Source: Cellvibrio polysaccharolyticus (GTDB lineage: Bacteria > Pseudomonadota > Gammaproteobacteria > Pseudomonadales > Cellvibrionaceae). Taken from it: a stretch of DNA of 64,000 nt. The notes beneath the pieces are model-generated. The model ran no database searches, had not been told where the DNA came from, and saw only the letters and a list, made by a program, of their open reading frames with translations. The DNA lies in contig NZ_PRDL01000001.1 in the NCBI RefSeq assembly GCF_015182315.1, positions 1,674,001-1,738,000 on the forward strand. The letters are read 5' to 3'. Shown piece after piece: positions 18,624 through 27,884 of the stretch (position 1 is its first letter; each line of letters begins with the position of its first letter). The position numbers and the translations under genes were made by a program.

Positions 18624-19331
18624 CTATCGCAAAAGCACCCAGCGGCGGTTTACCAGTAATTCAATAGCGCGGTATTGAATTTTGTACTGCATTTTCTGGC
18701 AACCCTTCACCCAATAGCCCAGATAAACGTAGGGCAGGGCGGCCTGCTTCGCCTGTTCAATCTGGCTGAGAATGGAAAAAACACCCAGGCTGCGCTTCTC
18801 CAGTTCAGGCTCGAAGAAGGTATAGACTGCCGATAAGCCATCTTCCAGTCGATCACAGACCGCGACGCCAATCAAACGCTGTTCAAGACGAAATTCCAGG
18901 TAATGGCTCACCCCCCATTCGCTGGTTAAAAAGGCGTTATATTGCGCTTCCGAGGGCGGATACATATCGCCATCGCGATGGCGCAACTGGATGTAGCGCT
19001 CATAAAGGCGGTAGTGTTCCTCAGTGCGGATGGAAGTAACTGTATGGCACGTAATATCCTGGTTGCGTTGCCAACAGCGGCGCTGGCTGCGGTTGGGGGC
19101 AAAGCCCATCACCGGAATGCGGCAGGAAATACAGGCCTGACAAGCGCTGCAGTGGGGGCGGTAGAGATGGGCGCCGGAGCGACGAAAGCCCATGCGGGAC
19201 AGCTCGCTGTAAACCTGGCTGTTAATTTCGGCCTCCGGATCGACAAATACGGTGGTTGCCTCCCGGTTTTCGAGATAACTGCATGGGTGTGGCTGAGTAG
19301 CGAAAAGACGCAAGTGGGAAAGGTCGGTCAT
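18624..19331 (-). CDS. bpt: Aspartate/glutamate leucyltransferase (Bpt)
   Basis: Transfers Leu from Leu-tRNA to N-terminal Asp or Glu, turning a secondary into a primary N-degron for ClpS. The 235-residue protein has the N-terminal Cys-rich motif of the ATE/Bpt family (RPHCSACQACISCRIPV, about residues 58-74) and the GNAT-like C-terminal half (SAVYTFFEP, YVYLGYWVKGCQKMQYK). It sits between aat and infA, with clpS-clpA just beyond. Confidence 0.94.
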   Translation of the reverse strand: MTDLSHLRLFATQPHPCSYLENREATTVFVDPEAEINSQVYSELSRMGFRRSGAHLYRPHCSACQACISCRIPVMGFAPNRSQRRCWQRNQDITCHTVTSIRTEEHYRLYERYIQLRHRDGDMYPPSEAQYNAFLTSEWGVSHYLEFRLEQRLIGVAVCDRLEDGLSAVYTFFEPELEKRSLGVFSILSQIEQAKQAALPYVYLGYWVKGCQKMQYKIQYRAIELLVNRRWVLLR

Positions 19332-19458
19332 ATCAATACCAGCGTACTGCCAACTCCTGCATATCAGTGCAAAACTTCAAACTCTTCCCCGAAAACGGTG
19401 TGGGGCTAATTCAGTGTAACAGGCGCTGGCCGAATCATCCAAAATCCGCGGCCAGGCT

Positions 19459-20166
19459 TTAATTGCCGCACATTTCCTGCGCCCGCCAGTGACCTTGTGG
19501 CGCAAGAGACGCTTGGGGTACATAGGTCTGCAGCAGTTTCTGAAAGTCCCTGCGGGGAATTTCCATGGCGCCAAGGCTTAACAAATGGTCGTTCACTACC
19601 TGACAATCAACCACGGCAAATTGCCACTGCGCCAGCTGTGACATCAGCGTTGCAAAAGCAATTTTCGATGCATTGCTAACCCGGCTGAACATGGATTCGC
19701 CAAAAAATACCTGTCCCAGTGCAATGCCGTACAAACCGCCTGCCAGTTGATCATCCTGCCAAACTTCTACCGAGTGGGCATGCCCCTGGTGATGCAGCCG
19801 CGTGTAGGCCTCAATAATGTCGTCGCTGATCCAGGTGGCCGGGCGCTCCGGCGTGGCTGCAGCACATTCGCGCATAACGGCTGAAAATTGCTGATCAAAA
19901 GTAATACGAAAATGATTTTTGCGTAATAGTTTGCGCAAACTTTGCGAGGGTTGAAATTCGGCCGGAAAAATGACCGTGCGCGGGTCCGGGCTCCACCAAA
20001 GAACCGGTTCGCCAGGATTGTACCAGGGGAAAATACCGCGATGGTAAGCCGCCAGCAAACGTTGGCTGGAAAGGTCGCCACCGGCAGCCAGCAGACCATC
20101 GGGCTCGGTCAAGGCCATCTCGACAGGCGGGAATAACAAATTGTCAGGTGAAAGCCACGGAATCAT
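19459..20166 (-). CDS. aat: Leucyl/phenylalanyl-tRNA-protein transferase
   Basis: Adds Leu or Phe to N-terminal Lys or Arg, creating primary N-degrons for ClpS/ClpAP. With the start at MIPWLSPDN (20166) the protein is 235 residues, the normal length. GLLAAGGDLS, HRGIFPWYNPGEPVLWWSPD and FGESMFSR are the characteristic motifs. The frame stays open 37 codons upstream, but without conservation. A 127-base gap separates it from bpt. Confidence 0.95.
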   Translation of the reverse strand: MIPWLSPDNLLFPPVEMALTEPDGLLAAGGDLSSQRLLAAYHRGIFPWYNPGEPVLWWSPDPRTVIFPAEFQPSQSLRKLLRKNHFRITFDQQFSAVMRECAAATPERPATWISDDIIEAYTRLHHQGHAHSVEVWQDDQLAGGLYGIALGQVFFGESMFSRVSNASKIAFATLMSQLAQWQFAVVDCQVVNDHLLSLGAMEIPRRDFQKLLQTYVPQASLAPQGHWRAQEMCGN

Positions 20167-20339
20167 GCGCAAACAGGCGTAGTGATGAATAGCATCGAAG
20201 CTTATCAGGGATTGATTTTGGTCGTGAAAGATTTTTTCAGAAGCGGAAACAGTTCGTAATAACCCGGCCTTCGGCAAGGTAGTATTTCGAAAAGGTAAGG
20301 GTTGGTGTCAAGCAGATAAAAATAACAGACAGAAATAAG

Positions 20340-20363
20340 GTCGATAACCTTGCGATTATCGAC
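20340..20363. terminator. Weak hairpin after trxB
   Basis: GTCGATAA / TTATCGAC around an 8-base loop just past the trxB stop (20377). No T-run is evident, so termination is uncertain. Confidence 0.4.
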
Positions 20364-20376
20364 CCGGTGTAGCCTG

Positions 20377-21321
20377 TTAATTATCCAGATATTTCTCGGC
20401 GTCCAGCGCGGCCATACAGCCGGCACCGGCAGAGGTAATTGCCTGGCGGTAAATATGATCGGCTACGTCGCCAGCGGCAAAAACGCCCGGAACATTGGTA
20501 GATGTAGCACCGCCTTCCAGACCGCTTTTGATTTTGATGTAGCCATCTTTCATATCCAGCTGGCCTTCAAAAATATCGGTGTTGGGCTTGTGGCCGATAG
20601 CGATGAACACACCGGCAACGTCGATCGCTTGCTCTGTGCCATCGGTGGTGCTTTTCAGGCGCAAGCCGGTAACACCGCTGTCATCACCCAGTACTTCTTC
20701 CAGTTGATGATTCCAGATCACTTTAATGTTGCCGCTTTCTACTTTGGCAAACAATTTGTCTTGCAAAATTTTCTCGGACTTCAGTTTGTCGCGACGGTGA
20801 ATCAACGTTACTTCGGCGGCAATGTTGGACAAATAGAGCGCTTCTTCAACCGCAGTATTACCACCGCCCACCACGGCAACTTTCTGGTCGCGGTAGAAGA
20901 AACCGTCACAGGTCGCACAGGCGCTTACGCCCTTGCCCATAAAGTTTTCTTCGGATGGCAAACCGAGGTATTGTGCGGATGCACCGGTTGCAATAATCAG
21001 CGCGTCACAGGTGTAGGTATTGGTGCCGATCAATTTGAACGGACGCTCGGTAAGGCGTGTTTCATGAATGTGATCGAACAGGATTTCAGTATTGAAACGC
21101 TCGGCGTGTTGCTGCATTTGCACCATCAGATCCGGACCCTGCAAATCATGTACGCCGCCCGGCCAGTTTTCCACTTCGGTGGTGGTGGTCAATTGACCGC
21201 CTTGCTGCATACCGGTAATAACAACCGGCTTCAAATTGGCGCGCGCTGCGTAAATGGCGGCGGTGTAACCGGCAGGGCCGGAACCGAGAATAATCAAACG
21301 ATGGTGTTGAACGTCGCTCAT
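20377..21321 (-). CDS. trxB: Thioredoxin reductase
   Basis: A 314-residue FAD flavoenzyme that reduces thioredoxin with NADPH in the cytosol. Visible motifs are the FAD-binding GSGPAGYTAAIYAAR near the N-terminus, the redox CATC (about residues 136-139, GVSACATCDGFFY), the NADPH-binding VVGGGNTAVEEAL, and the C-terminal FAD motif GVFAAGDVAD. The ATG at 21321 (MSDVQHHRLIILG) has AAGGA upstream; a 39-codon extension in frame is not plausible. It is divergent from ftsK. Confidence 0.97.
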   Translation of the reverse strand: MSDVQHHRLIILGSGPAGYTAAIYAARANLKPVVITGMQQGGQLTTTTEVENWPGGVHDLQGPDLMVQMQQHAERFNTEILFDHIHETRLTERPFKLIGTNTYTCDALIIATGASAQYLGLPSEENFMGKGVSACATCDGFFYRDQKVAVVGGGNTAVEEALYLSNIAAEVTLIHRRDKLKSEKILQDKLFAKVESGNIKVIWNHQLEEVLGDDSGVTGLRLKSTTDGTEQAIDVAGVFIAIGHKPNTDIFEGQLDMKDGYIKIKSGLEGGATSTNVPGVFAAGDVADHIYRQAITSAGAGCMAALDAEKYLDN

Positions 21322-21516
21322 ATCGATAATCCTTAAACACATGAAATTAAAAGGGTCAGGCTTTCGATACCGAAAACAGGCTGTACCTGGCCGCGCTGAA
21401 TTTTCCGGCATAATAAGTGAATAGTGAGAGCTGCGCAAAATTGTATGCGGCTATACATCACATTGGGGAAAGCTATAGGGACAAGTTTCTACACGACACC
21501 GGGCAAATATAGGATA

Positions 21517-21532
21517 CTGTATCCTCTTGCAG
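21517..21532. promoter_or_regulatory. Possible LexA-like box upstream of ftsK
   Basis: CTGTATCCTCTTGCAG fits CTG-N10-CAG and matches CTGT-N8-ACAG at all but one of the eight fixed bases. It lies about 170 bases before ftsK, whose E. coli homologue has an SOS-inducible promoter. The rest of the 378-base trxB-ftsK gap shows no other clear signal. Confidence 0.3.
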
Positions 21533-21699
21533 CACCAGTAATGGCAAAACCTCTGACAGCCATTACAATAGGTCTTTTATCTCAACCGGCAGGTTATTCT
21601 GTGGATCGGGTGACTGCAACCCGCCATATCCGCAGTAAACTGTCCGGAAATACCCCAAGCACTGAGCGCTTGCGGGTGTGTTAACTCAGGATAAGCGTT

Positions 21700-24060
21700 T
21701 TGAAATCAAGTAATGCCCAAGTCTCCCGCCGCAAAGCCGCCCCCCAGGTGAATGAGCCCGGCCCTCTGGTACGGATATTACGGGAAGGTTTACTGATCGG
21801 TCTGGCGGTCATCTGCCTGTATTTGTTGCTGGCCATGTTCAGCTATGACGTTGCCGACCCCGGCTGGTCGCGCACCGGTGACAATCATCAGATTCACAAT
21901 CTGGGTGGTCCTTTTGGCGCCTGGCTGTCAGACATTTTCTTTTCTTTATTCGGCTATCTCGCCTATTTATTTCCGGTTTTGCTGGCCTGGCGCACCTGGC
22001 GGTTATTCCGTGACCGCGCACACCGTGACGATATTGACTGGCTGTTAATTGCTCTGCGCAGCGTCGGCTTGATTCTGGTGATGGTGGCAGGCACCGGTCT
22101 GGCGGCCATGCATTACAGCGGCGGTGAATCGGTATTGCCTTACTCCAATGGCGGGTTGATGGGCGGTGCCATTTCCGATCTGGTGGATGGCGCTTTCAGC
22201 TACATCGGTGGCACCTTGATGCTGCTGGCCATTTTCCTGTTTGGTTTGACCATTTTTACCGACCTCTCCTGGTTTGCGGTGATGGACGAGCTGGGCCGCC
22301 TGGTGTTGTTGGGGCTGGAAAAAGCGCAGGCAAAACTCTTGTCTTACCGCCGTGAAAAACATGAATTGAAACTGGCCGAAGAAGCGCAGCAACACCGCCG
22401 TGAGGTGGCTGCCCGCCATGTAAAAGAAGAGGCCAAGCGTATTCCGCCGGTAATTACCGAGCCACCGAAAAAAGCCACGCCCAGCCCACGGGTGCAGAAA
22501 GAACGGCAGGTTTCCATTTTTGAAACTATTGACCCGGCGGTGGTGGGCGATTTGCCTGCACTGAGTTTGCTCGACCCGGCTGATAGAAAAAGTGACAAAG
22601 GTTATTCCAGAGAGTCGCTGGAAGCGATGTCCAAGTTGCTTGAAATCAAATTGAAAGATTTTGGTATTGATATCGAAGTGGTTTCGGTGCAGCCCGGGCC
22701 GGTAGTTACCCGCTTTGAAATCCAGCCGGCGCCTGGCATTAAGGCCAGCCGTATTTCCGGCTTGGCCAAAGACCTGGCGCGTTCGCTGGCGGTAGTCAGT
22801 GTGCGTGTGGTTGAGGTTATTCCGGGCAAATCGGTCATGGGGATCGAAATTCCCAATGCGCACCGCGAAATTGTCCGTCTGAGCCAGGTCATCTCTTCTG
22901 AAGTTTATGAAAATGCCAAGTCGCCGTTGACCATGGCGCTCGGCCATGACATCGCCGGTGAGCCGATTGTGGCTGATCTGGCGCGGATGCCGCACTTGCT
23001 GGTGGCGGGTACTACCGGTTCCGGTAAATCGGTGGGCGTTAACGTCATGTTGCTGAGCCTGCTCTACAAATCATCCCCCAAAGAAGTGCGGTTGATGCTG
23101 GTAGACCCGAAAATGCTTGAGCTTTCCGTGTACGAAGGTATTCCGCATTTGTTGACGCCGGTTATTACCGACATGAAAGATGCCGCCAACGGCTTGCGTT
23201 GGTGTGTGGGCGAGATGGAGCGCCGCTACAAATTGATGGCGGCATTGGGAGTGCGTAACCTCGCCGGTTTCAATCGCAAAATTGAAGATGCCGAAAAAGC
23301 CGGGCAGCCCATTGCTGACCCGACCTTCAAACCCGAAGATCATTACGAAGCCGGTGAAGACGTTGCTACCGCACCGAATCTCTCCACACTGCCAGCCATT
23401 GTGGTCGTGATCGACGAATTTGCTGACATGATGATGATTGTTGGCAAGAAAGTGGAACAACTGATTGCCCGTATTGCCCAAAAGGCGAGGGCAGCGGGTA
23501 TCCATTTGATTCTTGCCACCCAGCGTCCGTCGGTAGATGTTATTACCGGTTTGATCAAGGCAAACGTACCTACCCGTATGGCGTTTCAGGTTTCTTCCAA
23601 AATTGACTCGCGTACCATCCTCGACCAGGGCGGTGCCGAGCAATTGCTGGGGCATGGTGACATGCTTTATTTGCCACCGGGCACCAGTGTGCCGGTGCGG
23701 GTGCATGGCGCTTTTGTTGACGACCACGAAGTGCACAAGGTGGTGGCTGACTGGAAACGCCGTGGCGAGCCGGATTACATTGACGGCATTACCGATGAAA
23801 GCAACAACAGCATTCCTGTACCCGGTATGGCCAGTGAAGGTGGCGAAGACGGCGATAATGAATCCGACGCGCTTTACGACGAAGCTGTAGCCTTTGTGAT
23901 TGAATCCCGCAAAGCATCCATATCGTCGGTGCAGCGCAAATTGAGAATCGGCTACAACCGGGCGGCACGCCTGATTGAAACCATGGAATCTGCCGGCGTA
24001 GTATCTGCTGCCGGCCATAATGGCAACCGTGAAGTACTGGTGCCAGGTGGGCGATCCTGA
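21700..24060 (+). CDS. ftsK: DNA translocase FtsK
   Basis: A septal DNA pump that clears chromosome termini and activates XerCD at dif. The 786-residue protein has four to five membrane segments in residues about 25-195, a short linker (about 210-280), and the RecA-like motor with Walker A GTTGSGKS (437-444) and Walker B VVVIDEFADMM. It ends in a winged-helix gamma domain (about 725-786, YDEAVAFVIESRKASISSVQ) that reads KOPS. The start is TTG at 21700, supported by AGGA seven bases upstream; there is no better ATG. The linker is far shorter than in E. coli, as in pseudomonads. It heads ftsK-lolA-rarA-crcB-serS. Confidence 0.96.
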   Translation: MKSSNAQVSRRKAAPQVNEPGPLVRILREGLLIGLAVICLYLLLAMFSYDVADPGWSRTGDNHQIHNLGGPFGAWLSDIFFSLFGYLAYLFPVLLAWRTWRLFRDRAHRDDIDWLLIALRSVGLILVMVAGTGLAAMHYSGGESVLPYSNGGLMGGAISDLVDGAFSYIGGTLMLLAIFLFGLTIFTDLSWFAVMDELGRLVLLGLEKAQAKLLSYRREKHELKLAEEAQQHRREVAARHVKEEAKRIPPVITEPPKKATPSPRVQKERQVSIFETIDPAVVGDLPALSLLDPADRKSDKGYSRESLEAMSKLLEIKLKDFGIDIEVVSVQPGPVVTRFEIQPAPGIKASRISGLAKDLARSLAVVSVRVVEVIPGKSVMGIEIPNAHREIVRLSQVISSEVYENAKSPLTMALGHDIAGEPIVADLARMPHLLVAGTTGSGKSVGVNVMLLSLLYKSSPKEVRLMLVDPKMLELSVYEGIPHLLTPVITDMKDAANGLRWCVGEMERRYKLMAALGVRNLAGFNRKIEDAEKAGQPIADPTFKPEDHYEAGEDVATAPNLSTLPAIVVVIDEFADMMMIVGKKVEQLIARIAQKARAAGIHLILATQRPSVDVITGLIKANVPTRMAFQVSSKIDSRTILDQGGAEQLLGHGDMLYLPPGTSVPVRVHGAFVDDHEVHKVVADWKRRGEPDYIDGITDESNNSIPVPGMASEGGEDGDNESDALYDEAVAFVIESRKASISSVQRKLRIGYNRAARLIETMESAGVVSAAGHNGNREVLVPGGRS

Positions 24061-24100
24061 TCGCCCGATTACAAAACAACCTGAACAGGATGAAACATCC

Positions 24101-24748
24101 ATGATTAAAAAACTTGCCGGTTTATTGCTGTTGTTGCCGGTATTGGCGATCAGCAGTGTGGCAATCGCGTCAGATCAGCAAAGTGCAGCGGAGCTGCGCA
24201 AATTGCTGGATCAGACCACCACGCTGAAAGGTGAGTTCGTGCAAACCCTGTTTGACGGGCAGGGCAAGGTGCAGGAAGAAAGCTCCGGTGATTTTGTGCT
24301 CAAGCGCCCGGGTAAATTTTACTGGAATACCAGGCAGCCTTATGAGCAGTTGCTGGTGTCCGATCAGGAAAGCATTTGGTTATACGACCCGGATCTGGAG
24401 CAAGTTACCGTGCGCTCGGCGCAGGATGATCTGCAACAAACACCGGCCTTATTGCTCAGTGAAGACGTGAACACCTTGCGTGAACATTTCGCGATCACTC
24501 AGCAGGCGGTGGATGCCAGTCGTGAAGAGTTTTTGTTAACGCCAACGCGCAAAGACGGTTTATTCCAGACGTTGACGCTGGTTTTTACCGGTGAAGCGAA
24601 GGCGCGCAAACTCAGTGAATTTCATATTCTTGACAACCTCGGCCAGCTGACCCGTTTTGTCTTCCAGAAATCGGTAGCTAACGAAACCGTGAGCGATTCC
24701 ATTTTCCAATTCACACCGCCCGATGGTGTTGATGTACTTTACGATTAA
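24101..24748 (+). CDS. lolA: Outer-membrane lipoprotein carrier LolA
   Basis: A periplasmic chaperone that ferries lipoproteins from LolCDE to LolB. The 215-residue precursor has a Sec signal peptide (MIKKLAGLLLLLPVLAISSVAIAS, cleaved after about residue 24) and no lipobox. LKGEFVQTLFDGQGKVQEES and GDFVLKRPGKFYW are LolA-like. AGGA lies upstream of the ATG at 24101, 40 bases past ftsK. The stop overlaps the rarA start by one base (TAATG). Confidence 0.94.
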   Translation: MIKKLAGLLLLLPVLAISSVAIASDQQSAAELRKLLDQTTTLKGEFVQTLFDGQGKVQEESSGDFVLKRPGKFYWNTRQPYEQLLVSDQESIWLYDPDLEQVTVRSAQDDLQQTPALLLSEDVNTLREHFAITQQAVDASREEFLLTPTRKDGLFQTLTLVFTGEAKARKLSEFHILDNLGQLTRFVFQKSVANETVSDSIFQFTPPDGVDVLYD

Positions 24749-26091
24749 TGACTGACGACCTCTTCGGCAGCAAGGCTGTCGGCTATCAACCCCTGGCGGC
24801 GCGCATGCGGCCACGGAATCTTGATGAATATATCGGGCAGGAACATTTGCTTGGCCCCGGCAAGCCGCTGCGTGAAGCGGTGGCCCGGGGCCAACTGCAT
24901 TCGATGATCCTGTGGGGGCCGCCAGGCGTGGGCAAAACCTCGCTGGCCCGTTTATTTGCCGACCAGGCAGACGCCCGTTTTGAAAGTCTTTCTGCAGTTC
25001 TCTCCGGTGTAAAAGAAATTCGTGCTGCGGTATTGGCGGCTGAGCAGGCGCGCGGCCGTAATGGTCGTAAAACCATTTTGTTTGTCGATGAAGTCCATCG
25101 CTTTAACAAATCCCAGCAGGACGCTTTTTTACCTTTTGTGGAAGACGGCACGTTTATTTTTATTGGTGCCACCACCGAAAACCCCTCCTTTGAATTGAAC
25201 AACGCCTTGCTCTCGCGGTGTCGTGTTTACGTGCTTCGCGGCCTCACCAATGAGCATCTGGTGGATGTGTTGCAGCAGGCGCTGGATGACCACGAGCGTG
25301 GTATTACCGGTTCGGTGGGTGCTGCTGCCGATATCCTGCAAACTCTCGCCAGTGCCGCCGATGGCGATGCGCGAAAAGCACTGAACTTGTTGGAAATTGC
25401 TGTTGATCTGGCTGATGAGCAAGACGGCAAGCTGGTGATTAATGAAAGTGTGCTGGCCGAAGTGCTGAGCAGCGATGTGCGCCGTTTTGATAAAGGCGGC
25501 GACCTGTTTTACGAGCAAATTTCGGCTTTGCATAAATCGGTGCGCGGCTCCTCGGCCGATGGTGCGCTCTACTGGTTGGCAAGAATGCTGGACGGCGGTT
25601 GCGATCCTCTGTACATCGCCCGTCGCGTGGTGCGTATGGCCAGCGAAGACATCGGCAATGCCGATCCGCGAGCCTTGACGCTGTGTTTGAATGCCTGGGA
25701 TGTACAGGAGCGACTGGGTAGCCCGGAAGGTGAACTGGCCATTGCCCAGGCCGTGGCTTACCTGGCGGCAGCGCCGAAAAGCAATGCGGTTTACAGCGCT
25801 TTTAATCAAATACGGGCTGATGTACGTGTGCAACCGGCCTATGACGTGCCTATGCATTTGCGCAACGCGCCCACCAAATTAATGAAAAGCATGGATTACG
25901 GGGCAGAATACCGCTACGCCCATGATGAGCCGGGCGGTTATGCCGCCGGGGAAAATTACCTGCCGGAAGACATTGCAGATAAGCGTTACTACTTTCCGGT
26001 TGATCGCGGGCTTGAATTGAAAATGCGTGAAAAATTCGCGCACCTGCAACATCTGGATCAACAAAGTCCCTGGCGGCGTTACCGCAAATGA
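24748..26091 (+). CDS. rarA: Replication-associated recombination protein A (RarA/MgsA)
   Basis: An AAA+ ATPase of the clamp-loader clade acting at stalled replication forks. The 447-residue protein has Walker A GPPGVGKT (57-64), Walker B LFVDEVHRFNKSQQD and sensor 1 FIGATTENPSFELN. It ends in the RarA C-terminal tetramerisation region (RRVVRMASEDIGNADP, YLAAAPKSNAVY). Translationally coupled to lolA (one-base overlap) and to crcB (ATGA overlap). Confidence 0.96.
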   Translation: MTDDLFGSKAVGYQPLAARMRPRNLDEYIGQEHLLGPGKPLREAVARGQLHSMILWGPPGVGKTSLARLFADQADARFESLSAVLSGVKEIRAAVLAAEQARGRNGRKTILFVDEVHRFNKSQQDAFLPFVEDGTFIFIGATTENPSFELNNALLSRCRVYVLRGLTNEHLVDVLQQALDDHERGITGSVGAAADILQTLASAADGDARKALNLLEIAVDLADEQDGKLVINESVLAEVLSSDVRRFDKGGDLFYEQISALHKSVRGSSADGALYWLARMLDGGCDPLYIARRVVRMASEDIGNADPRALTLCLNAWDVQERLGSPEGELAIAQAVAYLAAAPKSNAVYSAFNQIRADVRVQPAYDVPMHLRNAPTKLMKSMDYGAEYRYAHDEPGGYAAGENYLPEDIADKRYYFPVDRGLELKMREKFAHLQHLDQQSPWRRYRK

Positions 26092-26462
26092 GTTGGCTTG
26101 CTGTCGCGTTGGGCGGGGCTGCCGGTTCGCTGTTGCGCTATGCCATTGGCCTCGGTTTTCCTTTTGCCGGTCATCGTTTTCCCTGGTCAACCTTTGCTAT
26201 TAATGTCGCTGGCAGTTTTTTAATCGGGTTGGCCTGGGTGCTGATTGTTGAAAAAGCGGCCGGGTGGCCGGAAGCGCGTTTGTGGGTTATGACCGGCTTT
26301 TTAGGCGGTTTTACCACCTTCTCCAGCTTTTCGCTGGAAGCTCTCCTACTCTGGCAAAACGGCCATGCGTCTTTGGCGCTGGGTTATTTGCTGGGCAGTT
26401 TACTGGCGGGCATGATGGCCATTGTGCTGGCGGTCTGGCTGGCCCGGCAGCTGTGGCTGTAA
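26088..26462 (+). CDS. crcB: Fluoride channel CrcB/Fluc
   Basis: A 124-residue inner-membrane protein with four predicted helices that works as a dual-topology dimer exporting fluoride. The signature GFLGGFTTFSSFSLEA (about residues 68-83) and GGAAGSLLRY near the N-terminus are present. It overlaps rarA by four bases (ATGA). There is no room for a fluoride riboswitch, so expression follows the operon. Confidence 0.95.
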   Translation: MSWLAVALGGAAGSLLRYAIGLGFPFAGHRFPWSTFAINVAGSFLIGLAWVLIVEKAAGWPEARLWVMTGFLGGFTTFSSFSLEALLLWQNGHASLALGYLLGSLLAGMMAIVLAVWLARQLWL

Positions 26463-26587
26463 GTGGCTTGACGGTTGTAATGCCGGAATAGTCAGGCTAT
26501 TGTGCACCACCGGATTTTTTAGTGCTTTCACGACAATTGCCGTGAGCGACCCTTCGATAATTTTTACCGTTAAAGTGTATTCAGATC

Positions 26588-27874
26588 ATGCTCGATTCAA
26601 AAGCCCTCCGAAATAACCCTGAAGTGGTTGCCGCCGCGCTGGCAAAGCGTGGCTATGTACTGGATGTAGCGCGCATCAAATCCCTTGAGGAAGAACGCAA
26701 GGCGATCCAGATTCGCACCGAAAACCTGCAGCAGGAACGCAACTCCCGCGCTAAAAGTATTGGTCAGGCCAAAGCGCGTGGTGAAGACATTGCGCCTTTG
26801 TTGCAGCAGGTTGATCAGCTGAAAAGCGACCTTACCGAAGCCGAAGCTGCGCTGGAAAATATTCAGGGCGTATTCAATGAACTGCTGGCCGGTATTCCCA
26901 ATATTCCCGCCGACGATGTGCCTGAAGGTCGCGACGAAAACGACAACGTGGAAGTCCGCCGCTGGGGCACACCCCGTGAGTTCGATTTTCCTTTGCTGGA
27001 TCACGTGGATCTGGGTGAAAAGCTGGGCGGTCTGGATTTTGATACCGCCAGTAAAATTACCAGTGCGCGCTTTGCGGTATTGCGCAAAGGCGTTGCCCGT
27101 TTGCACCGTGCGCTGGCGCAATTCATGCTGGACACCCACACCGGCGAACACGGTTATGAAGAAGCCAACGTCCCCTTTATTGTGAACGGCAGTTCGCTGT
27201 TCGGCACCGGCCAGTTGCCCAAGTTTGAAGAAGATTTATTCAAACTGACGGACGAGCGCAATTTCTATTTGATTCCTACCGCAGAAGTGCCGCTCACCAA
27301 CCTGGTGCGCGATGCCTTGCTGGAAAGCGCTGTGGAATTACCCTTGAGCTTCGTGGCGCACACGCCCTGTTTCCGCAGTGAGGCGGGCAGCCATGGTCGC
27401 GATACCCGCGGCCTGATTCGTCAGCACCAGTTTGAGAAAGTTGAGCTGGTACACATTGTTCGTCCGGAAGAGTCGAACGCAACCCTGGAGTCGCTGACCG
27501 GTCACGCTGAAGCCATTTTGCAAAAACTCGGTTTGCCGTACCGCACCGTTTTATTGTGTGGCGGCGACATGGGCTTTTCGGCGATTAAAACCTACGACAT
27601 CGAGGTTTGGGTGCCGTCGCAAGACAAATACCGCGAAATTTCATCTTGCAGTAATACCGGTGATTTCCAGGCGCGTCGTTTGATGGCCCGCTATCGCAAC
27701 CCGGAAACCGGCAAGCCGGAGCTGGTACACACCTTGAACGGGTCCGGTCTGGCGGTGGGCAGAACCCTGTTGGCAGTGCTGGAAAACTACCAGCAAGCTG
27801 ATGGCAGCGTGACCATTCCGGAAGTATTGCGTCCTTATATGGGCGGTCTGGAACGCCTGGATCCTGTGGCGTAA
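26588..27874 (+). CDS. serS: Seryl-tRNA synthetase
   Basis: A 428-residue class II synthetase that charges tRNA-Ser. The N-terminal long antiparallel coiled coil that grips the tRNA variable arm spans about residues 27-105. Motif 2 (CFRSEAGSHGRDTRGLIRQH) and motif 3 (LNGSGLAVGRTLLAVLENYQ) are intact. It follows crcB by 125 bases, which may hold its own promoter, and ends just before a palindromic repeat cluster. Confidence 0.97.
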   Translation: MLDSKALRNNPEVVAAALAKRGYVLDVARIKSLEEERKAIQIRTENLQQERNSRAKSIGQAKARGEDIAPLLQQVDQLKSDLTEAEAALENIQGVFNELLAGIPNIPADDVPEGRDENDNVEVRRWGTPREFDFPLLDHVDLGEKLGGLDFDTASKITSARFAVLRKGVARLHRALAQFMLDTHTGEHGYEEANVPFIVNGSSLFGTGQLPKFEEDLFKLTDERNFYLIPTAEVPLTNLVRDALLESAVELPLSFVAHTPCFRSEAGSHGRDTRGLIRQHQFEKVELVHIVRPEESNATLESLTGHAEAILQKLGLPYRTVLLCGGDMGFSAIKTYDIEVWVPSQDKYREISSCSNTGDFQARRLMARYRNPETGKPELVHTLNGSGLAVGRTLLAVLENYQQADGSVTIPEVLRPYMGGLERLDPVA

Positions 27875-27884
27875 CAAGCACTTT

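Noticed and set aside
21424..21684. 86-codon frame between trxB and ftsK
   Set aside because: No ribosome site or motif, and it overlaps the likely ftsK promoter region.
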